Shown here: in pieces, positions 12,121 through 23,893 of the stretch
Layout of the letters: every line of letters begins with the position of its first letter
Numbering within the stretch: position 1 is the stretch's first letter
Source of the DNA: Kwoniella bestiolae CBS 10118
Lineage: Eukaryota; Basidiomycota; Tremellomycetes; Tremellales; Cryptococcaceae
Reading direction: 5' to 3'
NCBI RefSeq assembly: GCF_000512585.2
Contig: NC_089247.1
Location: forward strand, 1,723,791-1,787,790
DNA length: 64,000 nt
Program-made: the position numbers and the translations under genes
Notes under the pieces: model-generated
The model's database searches: none
The model's input: only the letters and a program-made list of their open reading frames with translations
What the model was told of the DNA's origin: nothing

Positions 12121-12720
12121 TGTGGATTGCGGATTGTGCATGCTATATTGTTGAGATCATTAACATTGACTACATCGAACAATGAGGATACATCTTATCC
12201 TTTGAATCCTTGTCTTCCCTATCGGCCGTTGCCAAGTTTCGAAGTCTACTGTTCTCACTCTATCTCTTCCCACTCACGGATGTACCACTCTAGTTTGTTT
12301 ATCTGATAGCAGATGAGAGAGGCAGTGAGAGTGAATCCTTATGCATGCTACTCACATAATGGATGAATGGATGAATGGATTTACGTAAATGCATAAGGGA
12401 GCATCTGCGGCAGTTGCTCAGTGTGCATATTATATGAATTGAATATGACGTTGTTTACAAAAAACAGACTAAAAAAAGTTTATACGAGTAGCAGTTAGCA
12501 GTTAGTAGCAGTTGTTGCTCCGTGATTCACCGAGAGAGAGAGAGATCTTGCTTGTATTAGCGAAGTGAAAATGAGAATACTACTATACAGTAGATTTCTC
12601 ATATAGATAATAGAGACACATCATCCTATCAAGGGTAGTCACTCCTAGTCACTCGTAAAATACATACATAACCTGCAATACATCCCATCCATCTGTTATC
12701 CAACTTGGAGCATCATCAAA
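12121..12720. other. Divergent promoter region (Sfh5-like / kinase)
   Basis: Six hundred bases between divergent genes. It has simple-sequence patches: an ATGGATGA-type run near 12359-12380, repeated CAGTTAGCAGTTAGTAGCAG near 12490-12510 and a short GA run near 12530-12543. No coding potential was recognised. Confidence 0.55.
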
Positions 12721-14314
12721 ATGCCTTTCGATCTCTACTCGTGGTTCTCGGGAGGACACCACAATCATGAGGAAGGACCGCACTCGACGCACAAGAAGAA
12801 GGAATACACGTTCGATAATCATGTCATAGGTCAAGGTGGATATTCAAAGGTCATCAAAGCACACTGGAAAGCCAGAGATGGGATGGTCGTAGCTATGAAA
12901 GTGGTGCGGAAGGAAGCGATTAAAGATAGGGAGGCGTATTTGAGGTTGATTGACTCGTGAGTAGATCTGCTCGATCGACCATACACGTCAATCATACTGA
13001 TATGGGGTCGATGTCAACAGTGGATTCCCTCGTATAAGATCGCATCCTAACATATGTGAGTGTCATCACTGTAAGATGTGTAAGGTTATCATATACTAAA
13101 GTCAATATTTGATCCTATGGTGAACGTCAGGTGCTGGCCTAGAGTAAGTGACCTTGATCATATATCATGACGTTTTCACAACTGATAATACCCCTCACCT
13201 GCAGCTGGTTCGAATCCACTCACAAGTTCTACATTGCGTTCCCATTACTCACCGGTGGTGAGCTGTTGGAAAGGCTAAACACCAGAGGAAGATTCACCGA
13301 AGATGCGGTCAAGAAGGTGATGATAGTCATGCTTGTGAGTACGATCACATTCAATGCCGACATCCGTGGAAGCTGACGGTCAATGACATGACCTTGCTGA
13401 TCCGACTCCTGCAGGACACCCTCGCTTTCATTCATTCTCATGGTATAATACATCGGGATATCAAACCCGACAACTTCCTGTATCGAACACCGGATGCAGA
13501 GGTGGATGATATCGTGCTCATAGACTTTGGGATCTCAAAGGTGAGTAAACAATCCTGGCTCCTGATCCAGTATTCAGTTCTACAACAAGTCATCACCCCG
13601 AGTCGTCCAGACTTTACCAAACGCTCTGTCCATATATTCGCCTAAATTTGCAGTTACTGATATTCACGATTTTTTCTCCCCTCAGGTTCTGGACAACCAG
13701 TCGGAAGACGATCCGAAAGATCAGTTCGAGCTAGGAGGTACACCAGGCTACGCTGCTCCAGAAGTATTTTGTGGAACTGGTTATGGAAAGAATTCGGATT
13801 TATTCGGTGCGGGAGTGACAGCTTACAATCTGTGAGTTTGCATCATCGCACGCAGATCGGTTGCCCTTGGAACTAACACCATCCTCATTACAGCCTATCC
13901 TCATGGTCTCCCTGGGAATCGACAGATACAGTCGCATTGATCCAGGAGACGGCCCAGACCAACATCAATTTCCCGCCCGGTCCATTCGAAGGTGTATCTG
14001 AACAAGCCAAAGCGTTCATCAGACATCTGATGCAACCTCCGAACCGTCGTCCGAGTGCCAAAAAGGCATTACAGCATGTTGTGAGTCGCAGGTCTGCCCA
14101 TGAGGGTTGGGAGAAACTTGTGCTGATCAGTTGCGTTATGTGGTCATCACAGTGGCTCGCAGGACCGGTCGAACCTTTGGACCAAGAACACATACTCGAG
14201 CCCCATGAAGTCGAGGACACGGAGATACCGACCGTTGCTCCACCAGCTACGATCCGACCGCACCATCCGTTAGCAAAGCAATTGACAGCGCTTTCACCTG
14301 ATATCAAAGCGTAG
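12721..14314 (+). CDS. CaMK-like serine/threonine protein kinase
   Basis: Exons 12721-12956, 13021-13055, 13131-13143 (a 13-base micro-exon), 13205-13334, 13415-13540, 13686-13831, 13894-14080 and 14153-14314 give one frame. Kinase motifs appear in order: the glycine loop GQGGYSKV; AMKVV with the ATP-binding Lys; HPNICAGLDWFES; the hinge LLTGGELLERL; the catalytic loop HRDIKPDN; the metal-binding DFGISK; GTPGYAAPEVF; and SDLFGAGVTAYNLLSSWSPW. This is the pattern of Ca2+/calmodulin-dependent kinases. The N-terminal 25 residues (FSGGHHNHEEGPH) are His-rich. After the kinase core there are only about 50 residues (VEPLDQEHILEPHE...), with no clear autoinhibitory/calmodulin-binding helix visible. 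It could be a constitutively active or scaffold-regulated member. Confidence 0.87.
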
Positions 14315-15118
14315 TAAAGCGGCTATATCTATAGTGTTGCGTTTCATCTATATCTCTGTATGGTATCTGAAGTATCTTTCCCCATATAGTGATTTAATCT
14401 TTGTTGTTCGTACAATTTACAATGACTGTGTGCTTTTCCTTATAATTATAATAGATATATATGGATTTCAACCCTTCTATAATAATAGATGATAGATCAC
14501 GATTCACCTCAACTACCCCCAGCACACCAAAATTTGTTCTTTCAAAATACAGACACATCTTGGGGAGCGGCACCACGTCCATGATAACTAACATCCATCG
14601 TCACGATCTATTCGGGCCCGAATTGTTCATTGGACCATCGGTCTTGTGGTGTGATCTTGTCACTCGGACGCAAAATTCTCCGTTCCTGGGCGCTTGCTAG
14701 GCAGACTATTAGGTGAGCGACAAGTACAGGGGAGCGAAAGATGAAAGGCCTCGTATCAAGTACGAAAGATTCACGTGCGTCCAAGCCACACACGTTTATG
14801 GGATCACCGATCTGTCTTCGTGGTTAGAGTATGCTTATCGCTATCATTCATCTTTCCAGAAGTATGGTAACCTTTTCGTTGCAGTATCTCAGAGTGCATG
14901 CTTGGAGGCCGGGATGGCATAGCAGCATTGTAGATTCTTGTGCACGTGCAATCAGCTCAATGTTGCCCACGTAACAACCTTGCCGTCTGTGTAAAAACGT
15001 GAAGCGTTGAGAAAGCTTAGTGATGACCCCCAGTGAGATATAAAAGCAAGTTGAAATTGTATTGCACGAGGTCATCGTCCACTCTGACCCACTACACCCT
15101 ACCCAAAAAAACCCCACT
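14315..15118. other. Intergenic region with TATA box before the secreted-protein gene
   Basis: About 800 bases between two + strand genes. The only element I can support is TATAAAA at 15039-15045, 74 bases before the ATG at 15119. Minus-strand open frames here look like chance. Confidence 0.55.
15039..15045 (+). promoter_or_regulatory. TATA box of the secreted-protein gene
   Basis: TATAAAA in the context GAGATATAAAAGC, 74 bases upstream of the start codon, at a distance usual for a fungal core promoter. Confidence 0.5.
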
Positions 15119-16138
15119 ATGCTTTTCCTCGCTTTACTCTCTCTACTGCCTGTCCTCGCATCGGCCGTGAACATCACCACCTACGCCGATGTACCCCTAG
15201 CACCTGAACAACTACCTCCCTCGGCTGCCACCAAAAATGGTGATGCGATCGTATCTGCCTTTGCCAATCTGTCTCGAAATACCAAATGGAATCTAGTCCA
15301 AAACATCACGCTCGAAGGTGACATCGGTGAACCTGAAGGAATGGTTCGGATAGGTGACGATCGAATCGTGGTGGCATGGGGTGATTGGGTGGTACCTACC
15401 AAATCATACGGTAAAGATGAGCAAGGCAATTCTATCGTGAAAGAGGGCACGGATAGAGAGAACGGTCAAGGTTATGCTCACCTTTCGATCTTCGATGGTA
15501 TGGGGAAGAGAATCGCAGATACCACATTGAACAACTTGGGCGATGCGGAATACCACATCGGCGGCGTTGACTACGATGGGGAATACATCTGGACAGAGCT
15601 GAGTGAATACAGACCAAACTCAACAGCTACCATCATTCGAGTAAACCCATACACGTACGAACACGAACCTATCGTTCATATCGATGATCACTCTGGAGGG
15701 GTACTGCACGATACCGAGAAGAACACCATCACAGCACTCAATTGGGGTTCAAGAAACGCTACCAAGTTTTCTCTCGACTCTCAAGATCTATGGAGACGAC
15801 CCGAGAGCAAGATCCCAAACCCAAGTCTCTTCGCAGACTACCAAGATTGCAAATGGTTAGGATACCCTTCACAGTTCGACAACGAGAAATCAACTGCTCT
15901 CTGTGCTGGAGTGGCGGCCTACTCCATTAAAAATACAACGATTGCGTTGGGTGGTCTAGCCATTGTCGACATCGACACTATGATCCCCTTGATGGAAGTT
16001 CCAATCACCTTGTACACTCCCAAAGGCACCTCGATGACCCAGAATCCGGTTGATGTCGATGTCGTAGATGGCAAGATGAGACTGTACTTTGCGCCGGATC
16101 AGCACAACGGGACAATCTTCGTTCACGAAACTCTCTAA
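15119..16138 (+). CDS. Secreted protein of unknown function (DUF6454-like)
   Basis: Intronless, 339 aa. The start at 15119 is chosen because it begins a good signal peptide: MLFLALLSLLPVLASAVN, with cleavage likely after ASA. An upstream in-frame ATG at 15062 would bury it behind 19 polar residues. The mature part has many NxS/T sites (NITTY, NLSRNT, NSTATI, NATKF, NTTIA, NGTIF). Short repeated beta-rich blocks follow: GDIGEPEGMVRIGDDRIVV, EYHIGGVDYDGEYIWTEL, EYRPNSTATIIRVNP and HIDDHSGGVLHDTEK, then LNWGSR. This reads like a beta-propeller. From memory the HIGGVDYDG / EYRPNS / DHxGGVLHD order matches the uncharacterised DUF6454 family; that match needs a profile search. No catalytic site was recognised. 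Confidence 0.8.
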   Translation: MLFLALLSLLPVLASAVNITTYADVPLAPEQLPPSAATKNGDAIVSAFANLSRNTKWNLVQNITLEGDIGEPEGMVRIGDDRIVVAWGDWVVPTKSYGKDEQGNSIVKEGTDRENGQGYAHLSIFDGMGKRIADTTLNNLGDAEYHIGGVDYDGEYIWTELSEYRPNSTATIIRVNPYTYEHEPIVHIDDHSGGVLHDTEKNTITALNWGSRNATKFSLDSQDLWRRPESKIPNPSLFADYQDCKWLGYPSQFDNEKSTALCAGVAAYSIKNTTIALGGLAIVDIDTMIPLMEVPITLYTPKGTSMTQNPVDVDVVDGKMRLYFAPDQHNGTIFVHETL

Positions 16139-17020
16139 GGCTCAAAACACTTGATGTTGAGACAGAAGGACGATGCCGACGTCAGTGGTATCTGAGTGAT
16201 AGATAGCTACAGGGCTCGTTAGTTATGTAGATATAAACTAAATCGAAATTTGCTATATTGTTCTAAGTGATAAGACGTTCACAAAGAAAGTATAATCGTG
16301 CTTGGATGTTCAAGAGTAATGGTTCAACCAAGCCTATTGCCAAAAAGGTGCATGTCCATGTCTCCGCAGCTCTCAATCTCTTTGAGCAGCCTTGGACATG
16401 CTTACTGCACCGTCAAACCGACGCACCGAAAGCATCAAATGGCTTGTCAGCTCTCTGATTCCTTCGAACAACATGTGGTTTTAGACAGTGCTGCACCAAA
16501 GCATGATATGCTGATCTCGGTGAAATGATCGGCACAATGCTATCTTGACGACACCACTCGGAATGCATAACTCCTTTGAGACATCTGATGAGGTATACGT
16601 ATACCAACTCGATCCTGTAGTCTGAAACTAATTTAGGGTGTACGACGCGAAGCTGCATCAGGTATCCAACATTTCCGAAAGAAGGACAATCCTCGCCCGC
16701 AACCCGACTCTGCTGCCCGGGTGAAAGGCTCCTGGAATCGATCAGGAAAAAGCCACTTGCGTATCAGGCAGACGAGCTACGCCCTCGCGAGACACCGGTT
16801 ACGAGATCTCAGGAGTTGACGCCAAACGATCCGGGAACCGCGTGCGCCGATCGTCAGGACATGAGGTGTTCACTTGAGCTAAGGGTGAGTCACTTCCATC
16901 CTCCATCCGTCCGTTTATATGTTTATATCGTTTACACTTTCTTCTTGATGCCCTTTCAACACCCATTTGCTCATTTTGCTCCCGTTTGTTAAGCTAGAAA
17001 ATTGAATTAAACGGAACCCA
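16139..17020. other. Intergenic region upstream of the RGS-LOV gene
   Basis: Nearly 900 bases between two + strand genes. No gene was recognised. The proximal part (about 16670-16860) is more G+C-rich than the flanks, with several CG-containing blocks (CCCGG, CTCGCGAG, GATCCGGG) that could hold regulator sites; none can be named. Confidence 0.5.
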
Positions 17021-19805
17021 ATGGCATTGTCAGACAACCAAGATACGGATGAAGTATGGGACCTGCTCGATGCCCTCGAGCATTTCAACTCCAAGTTGAA
17101 CGTGGAAGAGCTCAATGATGATGAAATGGCATCTTTGGAAGAAGCTCTGGCGTACGATCCTAGCTCTAGTCCGAGACCCACATCATCTCGAGCATCTAGT
17201 GATGTGCTAGAATACTCCTCCGCCGAAGTCCCGCACTTCCCACCTTTATCTGAACGGATGATGGAGGATGTAAAGAGGGGGGAAGCAAGAACAAGCGGTA
17301 TGTTGTTCTTGCAAGTTCTGTGAATCCCCTTTTGCTGAAGCCTGTCACAGAACCGATATCTAAGGGAATCAAACATAATGAAGAAAAAGCGTTGGTAGAC
17401 ATGGCCAGTAAGGGCAGGTTTCAGGAGTTGCTTAGAACACATGTGAGCGATCAACACATGTAACCAATATGCAAGCTGAACCAGGGATTGGCAGATGGGC
17501 CTAATCCGGTTTGAGGAATGGATCAAAGAGGAAGGACTGCCTGGTTCTTTGCAATTGTTCAAGTACTACAAGGATCTGCGAGCGTATGGAGCGCTGTATG
17601 ATGAGGTTAATGTGAGTCAACCAGCTTTCAAGCCCAGGTCAATCGTTGACAGTCATTCAGGCTATTGGCACCGGAATGCAGGAGTTATACCTTGGACAGG
17701 AAGTGAACGGGGAGCAGCGGATTTCGTGAGTCTCCAGACCTCTTCTGATCTGCCAAGCTCACCACGTACTCGACATCACAGGTCTTGTCTCCCAAAGGAC
17801 CATCTGAGAACTCTAGCTTCGACATCGTTGAGTCTACATACAGCGCAAGAGGAGGCTACGGAAAGGTTGTATGCTACAGAATTTAGACGATTCGTGACTG
17901 GTAAAATCGTGAGTGGATCTTATAGTTTCTAACAGCTTGTTCGCCCACCCCTGACAACACGGACAGACCGAGCAAGCCAGAGCTAGATTGCAATTCATAC
18001 CTGATCATCAGAAAAGAGGGGATCTCGGGGAGGTGTTCTGTAAGTCGCTGTCATTTCACCCAATTGCCGTCGCTGACTAAATCCTCAGGTATCGCCGATC
18101 CTCGTCTACCTGATCAGCCTGTGAGCAAGAATCCCGAAGGCCATTGAACACCGAAGTACGCTAACTGTTGAGCAGCTCGTTTACATATCTGATGGCTTTT
18201 GTCGACTGTCTGAATACTCGAGGGATCTGTTAATTGGCAGGAACTGTAGGTTCTTACAAGGTCCACAAACTGATAAGGGATCAGTGCAAGCGTTACGAGG
18301 TGAGCAGATGCGTATTACGTATAAGCACCTATTTGCAGCTGAGCTCGATATAGACGCTATAGCTGTTGGCCGAGAACACTGTTGCTTGCTTCTGAACTAC
18401 ACTAGAACTGGAAAGCCTTTCTGGAACTGTGAGTGCTTTCAATGTTTTTGAGACCTGAATTACGTTGCTGACTTCGAGCAGTGCTCAATATGGTACGTAC
18501 GACTGTGACGGCTTGAAGACCTCCATGCTAAGAGATGGTGCAGATACCGCTGAGAGGAGTGAACGGAGCAGTTGAGCTGTTGCTGGGAGCTCAGATAGAT
18601 GTAAGTGTACTCCTGTTGCTGCAGCCTTTGGGGTCTGACAGTCTTGACGGATCAATCAGGTCACCGCTGCTATCTCAGGGGCCAAAGCATTTAAGAACCT
18701 GGAAGACTTAGTAGGCGCGAAAGATGGCAAAAATCAGGTAGTGAATACGCTCGACTTCAGTGATGAGCTCATTGGACATGTGAGTGCATATTCAATGCCC
18801 ATCGAACAGTCCTGACTATCAGTGTAGGCCGAAAGACACCTTTCGAATCCATCGGTAGCCCGTCAACTGCGCCGAATTTTTGAAGAATCTCCAGTGAATG
18901 CTCCTGCAACTCCCTTGCTTTCGTACCCCGGTCCGAATTCGGTGACACGAAAACAATCAACGGTCTCACCTCAGATGAGCAGCCCTAAGATCCCTTCACA
19001 GAAGAAATCCAGCTGGCTTTCGAAGCTTAAGCAAAAAGGCGATGTCCCGATCGTCATGGATTCGTGAGTGACAATTCTGTTGAGCCTTTGCTGATGCTTT
19101 TTACAGGAGGACTGTCCCCAGTGGTCGTGATGCTAAGATTCAAGCAATCCCAGCAAAAATCAGGGATAGAATGACTAACTTTACTGCAGCTCATTCAAAA
19201 CTGATTGTCTTTGTGAGTCTTTGTTGCCTCGCAACCATTGTAGTGTTCTCGCAATCTGATATCGGTTCAGGATGCGAAATGTGGCCGCATACAATATGTC
19301 ACCCCTCCGTTGATGGCATACCTTCGTGAGTAGAGTATCTTTCGGGATTATGGTGATAACTGACCAGAGGTAATGTACAGGATATCCCATACGATCACAC
19401 AAAGACCGATTGGCTTCGAGCTTGTTGCGGATGGAGTAAGTTGACGCTTATGGAAGATATATCTCGCTAATACAGATTAAACATCAGTATCGTCGATCTA
19501 CTCACCGGCGAAACCCCAAACGAAACCACCACAATCGTCAGTTCGGTTAAGAATATCGTTGCTACGGAAAGTACCCAGTCTGTGTTCGCCGGCCTACTGT
19601 TGTCACCTTCCGGGCGCGATGCACCAGATCATATTGCAGATGCCGTTACGGATGATGGGAAGAGGTATGCCAGGAGTTTGTTACATCTGACGCCAGTCAA
19701 GGACCGCAGAGTGAGTCTATACCTCCTATGCGGTCTCAGAGTTCAGCTAATCTTCATATGTCGACTCAGGATAAATCGCAATTATATATTGTCGTGGTTG
19801 GATGA
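17021..19805 (+). CDS. RGS-LOV-PAS protein: putative blue-light-sensing G-protein regulator
   Basis: Spliced from at least 16 exons. The first twelve are 17021-17297, 17351-17442, 17495-17611, 17661-17725, 17782-17908, 17967-18039, 18089-18120, 18176-18299, 18339-18428, 18482-18492 (11 bases), 18544-18600 and 18660-18779. After an acidic N-terminus, residues about 95-226 read as an RGS fold: KGRFQELLRTHMGLIRFEEW, LPGSLQLFKYYKDLRAY and YATEFRRFVTGKI. Residues about 250-375 form a complete LOV domain: IADPRLPDQPLVYISDGF, the flavin-adduct motif GRNCRFLQG, LLNYTRTGKPFWNLLNMIP and LLLGAQID (the flavin-side Gln). A basic Ser/Lys linker (SSWLSKLKQKG) follows. Then comes a second PAS-like region, AAHSKLIVFDAKCGRIQYV, without the Cys motif, ending YIVVVG before TGA at 19803-19805. 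RGS domains speed GTP hydrolysis by G-alpha; LOV binds FMN and responds to blue light. The joint function is inferred. Confidence 0.85.
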
Positions 19806-20146
19806 GGAATTTGTCGGGATCGGTCCTTGATGTAAGGGATCTGACAGCTCTGCCTGCGCATGGGAATAGAAGTCACATGGCTCGCAAAGATATGCGTCAT
19901 ACCATCATATATACCATGTTAATTTAGTTGTACATGTATCATATTCTCGACAGTAGCTCGTAAATGCATTGTCCGTTTGCGGATGTCCCGGATGCAAACA
20001 GACGGATGAACCGGCCGGCGAGCCTGCTGAGGCTAGCTTCAACTTGAAGAACAGATAACCGAAGTGTCCAATCCCCTGTCTTCGAAAACCAATAAAAGAA
20101 TGTGATCATCCCTTGGTTTTTATCATCCTCCAAATAGTAGTGTATC
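19806..20146. other. Short intergenic region
   Basis: About 340 bases with the 3' end of the RGS-LOV gene and the promoter of the next Zn2Cys6 gene. Nothing specific was recognised. Confidence 0.5.
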
Positions 20147-23100
20147 ATGCCCTCGACTCCCACTACGCGCTTGTCTGACCAAGAGAGCACACCAGTGACC
20201 ACTCGGAGCTGCAAGGGTGAGTGTTTATGTCTCATCTAACGGCAAGTGGGCTGACATAGAGCTCTTAGAATGTCGCCGACGGAAACTGAGGTGTGACAGG
20301 AAAGGTGAGTGAGTCCCTGTACAGTGTCAATGCAGTTTTTGGGTCTATCCTGAGCCAGTCTTGTGTTCTTGCGTTGCAGTACCTTGCTCCAGCTGCGTAT
20401 CCAGGGGTCTAGATGATCTTTGCCCAGATGGTATTGTCAATACTAAGACAGTGCAGTGAGTATTTGTCCTCGCCGTTCATACTCTCGCATTCCGCTGAAC
20501 AAACATTCATAGACTACGTGCAGAAGTCGATCGACTGCAGCAGCGTATCCAAGACCTGGAGAACAGGCTAGGGCACGGTTCCACTCACGGTCAACCAGCG
20601 CAAAACCCATCTACTTCTGTAATCATTAGTCCTTCCTCCGCTCTCTCTTATCCAGATCATCCGGATGATATTCCAGTCGCATCCCCTTCAGCACAAACTA
20701 GATACGATGAGCAATGGACACCAGCTCCGGGAACTCTGATGGTGGATAAGTCGGGTCGGACGAGATATGTGGGCTCAACGGCTGCGAGTGAATGGCTCAA
20801 TCAGGTGAGTGTGATATACCTGTTTGTATGATCTGTCATACCAATACGATATTTATGCCTTGTAGGGGCCAGAAGCGTCTCATATGACGGAGACTATCCG
20901 ACCCCAATCATCACAACTCAGTAGCATGAATCAATTGGCCAACTTCCCATTTCGTAACATACCGTCCAACGTCTACCCCTTCCTCCACTCCCTTCTCCCG
21001 CCTCAAGATCGAATAGAAGTGTTGCTGGATTCATATTGGTATCTATATGCTTTCAAGTGAGTTCTGCGGGGTCTGTGATGCTGATGAGGTCTTGCTCACA
21101 CTGCAACAGTTACAATGTAGTATCTAGACATACCCTTGAATTATACCTCGACAACATCTACAACATGGACCCGTCACAGGAGTGGACTCAGGATACACAT
21201 CCTCATAAACTCGCACTCATCTTTATTGTGCTAGCCATGGGAAGTCTGGTCAACCCTGACTCCAATTCGAACCACAACGGCGAATCGCAAACCCTCTTTG
21301 AAGCAGCTGAAGTCGCATTATCCATATCGAACTTCATGAAGGACCATACTATAGCTAGTGTTCAAACGCTTGTAAGTGGACGAGGCTTACATCGAGCCCT
21401 CAATTCATCCAATCCTGACTGATGCCCTACAGCACATCATGGCAAACTTTCATGTGTACGACGACAGGTCTCGAGGTGGAGACAGAGCTTGGCCTCTAGG
21501 TGGCTTGGCCATGAGGATAACGCAAGCTGTAAGTGTTCCGTTTCTCACGAGGTTTGACGTATATAGCTGAGACACCCGACTTGCAGATGGGACTTCATCG
21601 GGACGGAACAAAGTGGGGACTACCGGAATACATCACTGAGGAACGACGGTGGGTGCTCACTCGCCCCTTCAACCTCACAATGTGATGTCAGACCGCCAGC
21701 TCATCCTACTTCATGATGCAGCCGATTGTTCTGGGAAATACATACCGAGGAAACGTTTCAGGTACGCCTCGATGTGTTTACCTCCCAGCCCAACACTTGG
21801 CTGATACCCTTTCGGTAGGCTCACTGCTTTGGCAGACCGTACGCACCTCCTCATTCTCTGTCGGTGCGGATGGAGGACTTATCAACGTGCATAGTGGGGG
21901 CCTGTCATCTCGGCACTTCGACGTAGGATGTCCCAAGGACGATAGCTCGCTTCCTTTCTCCACCATACGCTATCAGCTTGTGAGAATATCGAGCGAGTGA
22001 GTGATAGCTTACTCATCTCAACAAGGCGAATTACGATCCCTGATGTTTCCCAAGTGTACTTGATCAGGTGATGGTAGTGGATCCACCATCCTATTCTGTG
22101 ATCTTACACTTTCACGGCCAATTGTGAGCCTATATTTTGGTAGATGTGGAACGGCAATATACGCATGGCTTACGCTGCACCCAGTGAATCGTTGGAAAAG
22201 TCGCTACCCGACGCCGTAAGATGGTCACCTGCAACGAGCGCGTCACCGTCAGCCCACTTGTCCTGGAGTTCCACTCCGATAGCAGAAAAAGAAGCAATAC
22301 TAATTGCTTTGAGAGTACGTCCGTCCGATAGCTGACTTCAGACCGCCTAGCTCACCATTTTGCTCCTGCTTAGCAACATCTACTATACCTCAATATCAAC
22401 GAGAGTATCCTGTTCCTGTTACGAACCCACTTCGCTCGATGTCTGCGAGAGAACCCAGATGACCCATCGAAAGGAAGGTATCACATTGCCTTCAATTCCG
22501 TCTTTGCAAGATGTCAGGTAGGTCCTTGAGTGAAACGATTGACGGCTCACACCCCTTTATAGACGATCATCGCCATCACTCGCAGCTTGTACACCCTGCA
22601 TCCTCGAATAGCACTGGTCCATTGGTTCTTCTGGGTGAGTCTATGTCATCGGCTAGCGTCATTGTTGCTGACTTTCCTCATTCCCTTGATGTCTCGGCTC
22701 TCCCAGTATCACGCTTGCTCTGCCGCTGTTTGTATGGCATCGATACCCATGATTGCTCCGCTGTCGCCATTCGCCTTGCAAGGCTGGCATGAACTGCAGT
22801 CTGCCTGTCGGTTGTTCTCAGCTTCTGGTCATCAATCAAAATCAAGTATGTCGAGCCTGGCCCTTCTGTTGCGTCTTAGAAAATCGGCCTTCGACAAGAT
22901 GTCTGGAGATCGAGCCTTCACGTCGGATGCGTTCAGTCACACTGCCAATAGCAAGGATTTCACGGAAACTATCGATGATCGCGAAGTGGACGAGTCCTCT
23001 CACCTGATGGGTGTTCACACACGGCTGATCGAACGCCGAAACATGGGACCTAACAGGTCGGACGTACAACTGCAGTCACCCCCTGCAGGGATGAGGTCGC

Positions 23101-23638
23101 CTGTGCATCCGTCTAACACAGACAGGGAGCCGGATACAGGCTGGGAACCGTCTTTTCCAGTACGTCAGTATTGTCATAAGCTTTTGTGACAGACCGCTGA
23201 TTATCTAGCAACACCCCAGACCCATCTGATTCCCGAAGCCGAATTGCCTTCTTTCTCGTTCGACATCCAGCCTCAAACAGCCGAATCTGTAGGAGGTATC
23301 ATCGAGCCGAGAATGAGAATCAACTGGCTAATCAGTGCGTTTCACAGGCGGATCCGTCCAGTCAGACGATCCGATTCGACTTCGATCTCGATGAATCATC
23401 TCTTGCCTTCCTAGTGAGCCGCTCCTCTTCTCGCCTCTCTCATCATATCTCTTACCAGGGCTTGCTTATACAGAGTTCGATGCGACCCGATCCGGATCAG
23501 CTTGGTCCAGTCCCATTAGATACGCAGATGAACTGGAACGATCTAGAGTTTTGGTTGGGCGTCGGAGCGGATGCCAATGGTGGATCTCTGCCAGATCCGA
23601 CATCAGGTAGTATTGCGCCACAGGCATCTCGTCCGTAG
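20147..23638 (+). CDS. Zn2Cys6 transcription factor with coiled-coil and fungal_trans domain
   Basis: Start ATG 20147 (MPSTPTTRLSDQESTPVTT). An intron ending at CTCTTAG joins SCKE to ECRRRKLRCDRK, and a further intron joins VPCSSCVSRGLDDLCPDG. Together they make a canonical Zn2Cys6 cluster (SCKECRRRKLRCDRK, then CSSC). The linker LRAEVDRLQQRIQDLENRLG is a dimerisation coiled coil. The middle homology region contains NVYPFLHSLLPPQDRIEVLL, then LELYLDNIYNMDPSQEW, KLALIFIVLAMGSLVNPDS, RAWPLGGLAMRITQA and MGLHRDGTKWGLPEYITEE. The C-terminus is acidic/Gln-Asp-rich (MNWNDLEFWLGVGADANGG) and may activate transcription. The exon-intron structure in 21600-23400 is complex and only partly resolved here. 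It is convergent with the Gfo/Idh dehydrogenase. Confidence 0.82.
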
Positions 23639-23893
23639 CTCCAGGAGATGATATGAACAAAAATGTTCGGTAGGCATAGCTGTTCTGCTCTATAGGTTCA
23701 TCTTGTCCATCCACTTCAAGGCGTACTTGGGTTTCTCGCAGGTGAAGCGAATTTCATTCATGCAGTAATTAGACACGCCGAAGCTTTCAAGCTCAATGCC
23801 AGCGGAAATCATGTGGAACCAAATAAGTATAAGCCATACTGATACATGAGATTCATTGCCGATCTATATACAAGTTTGATAAATGACGATTTT

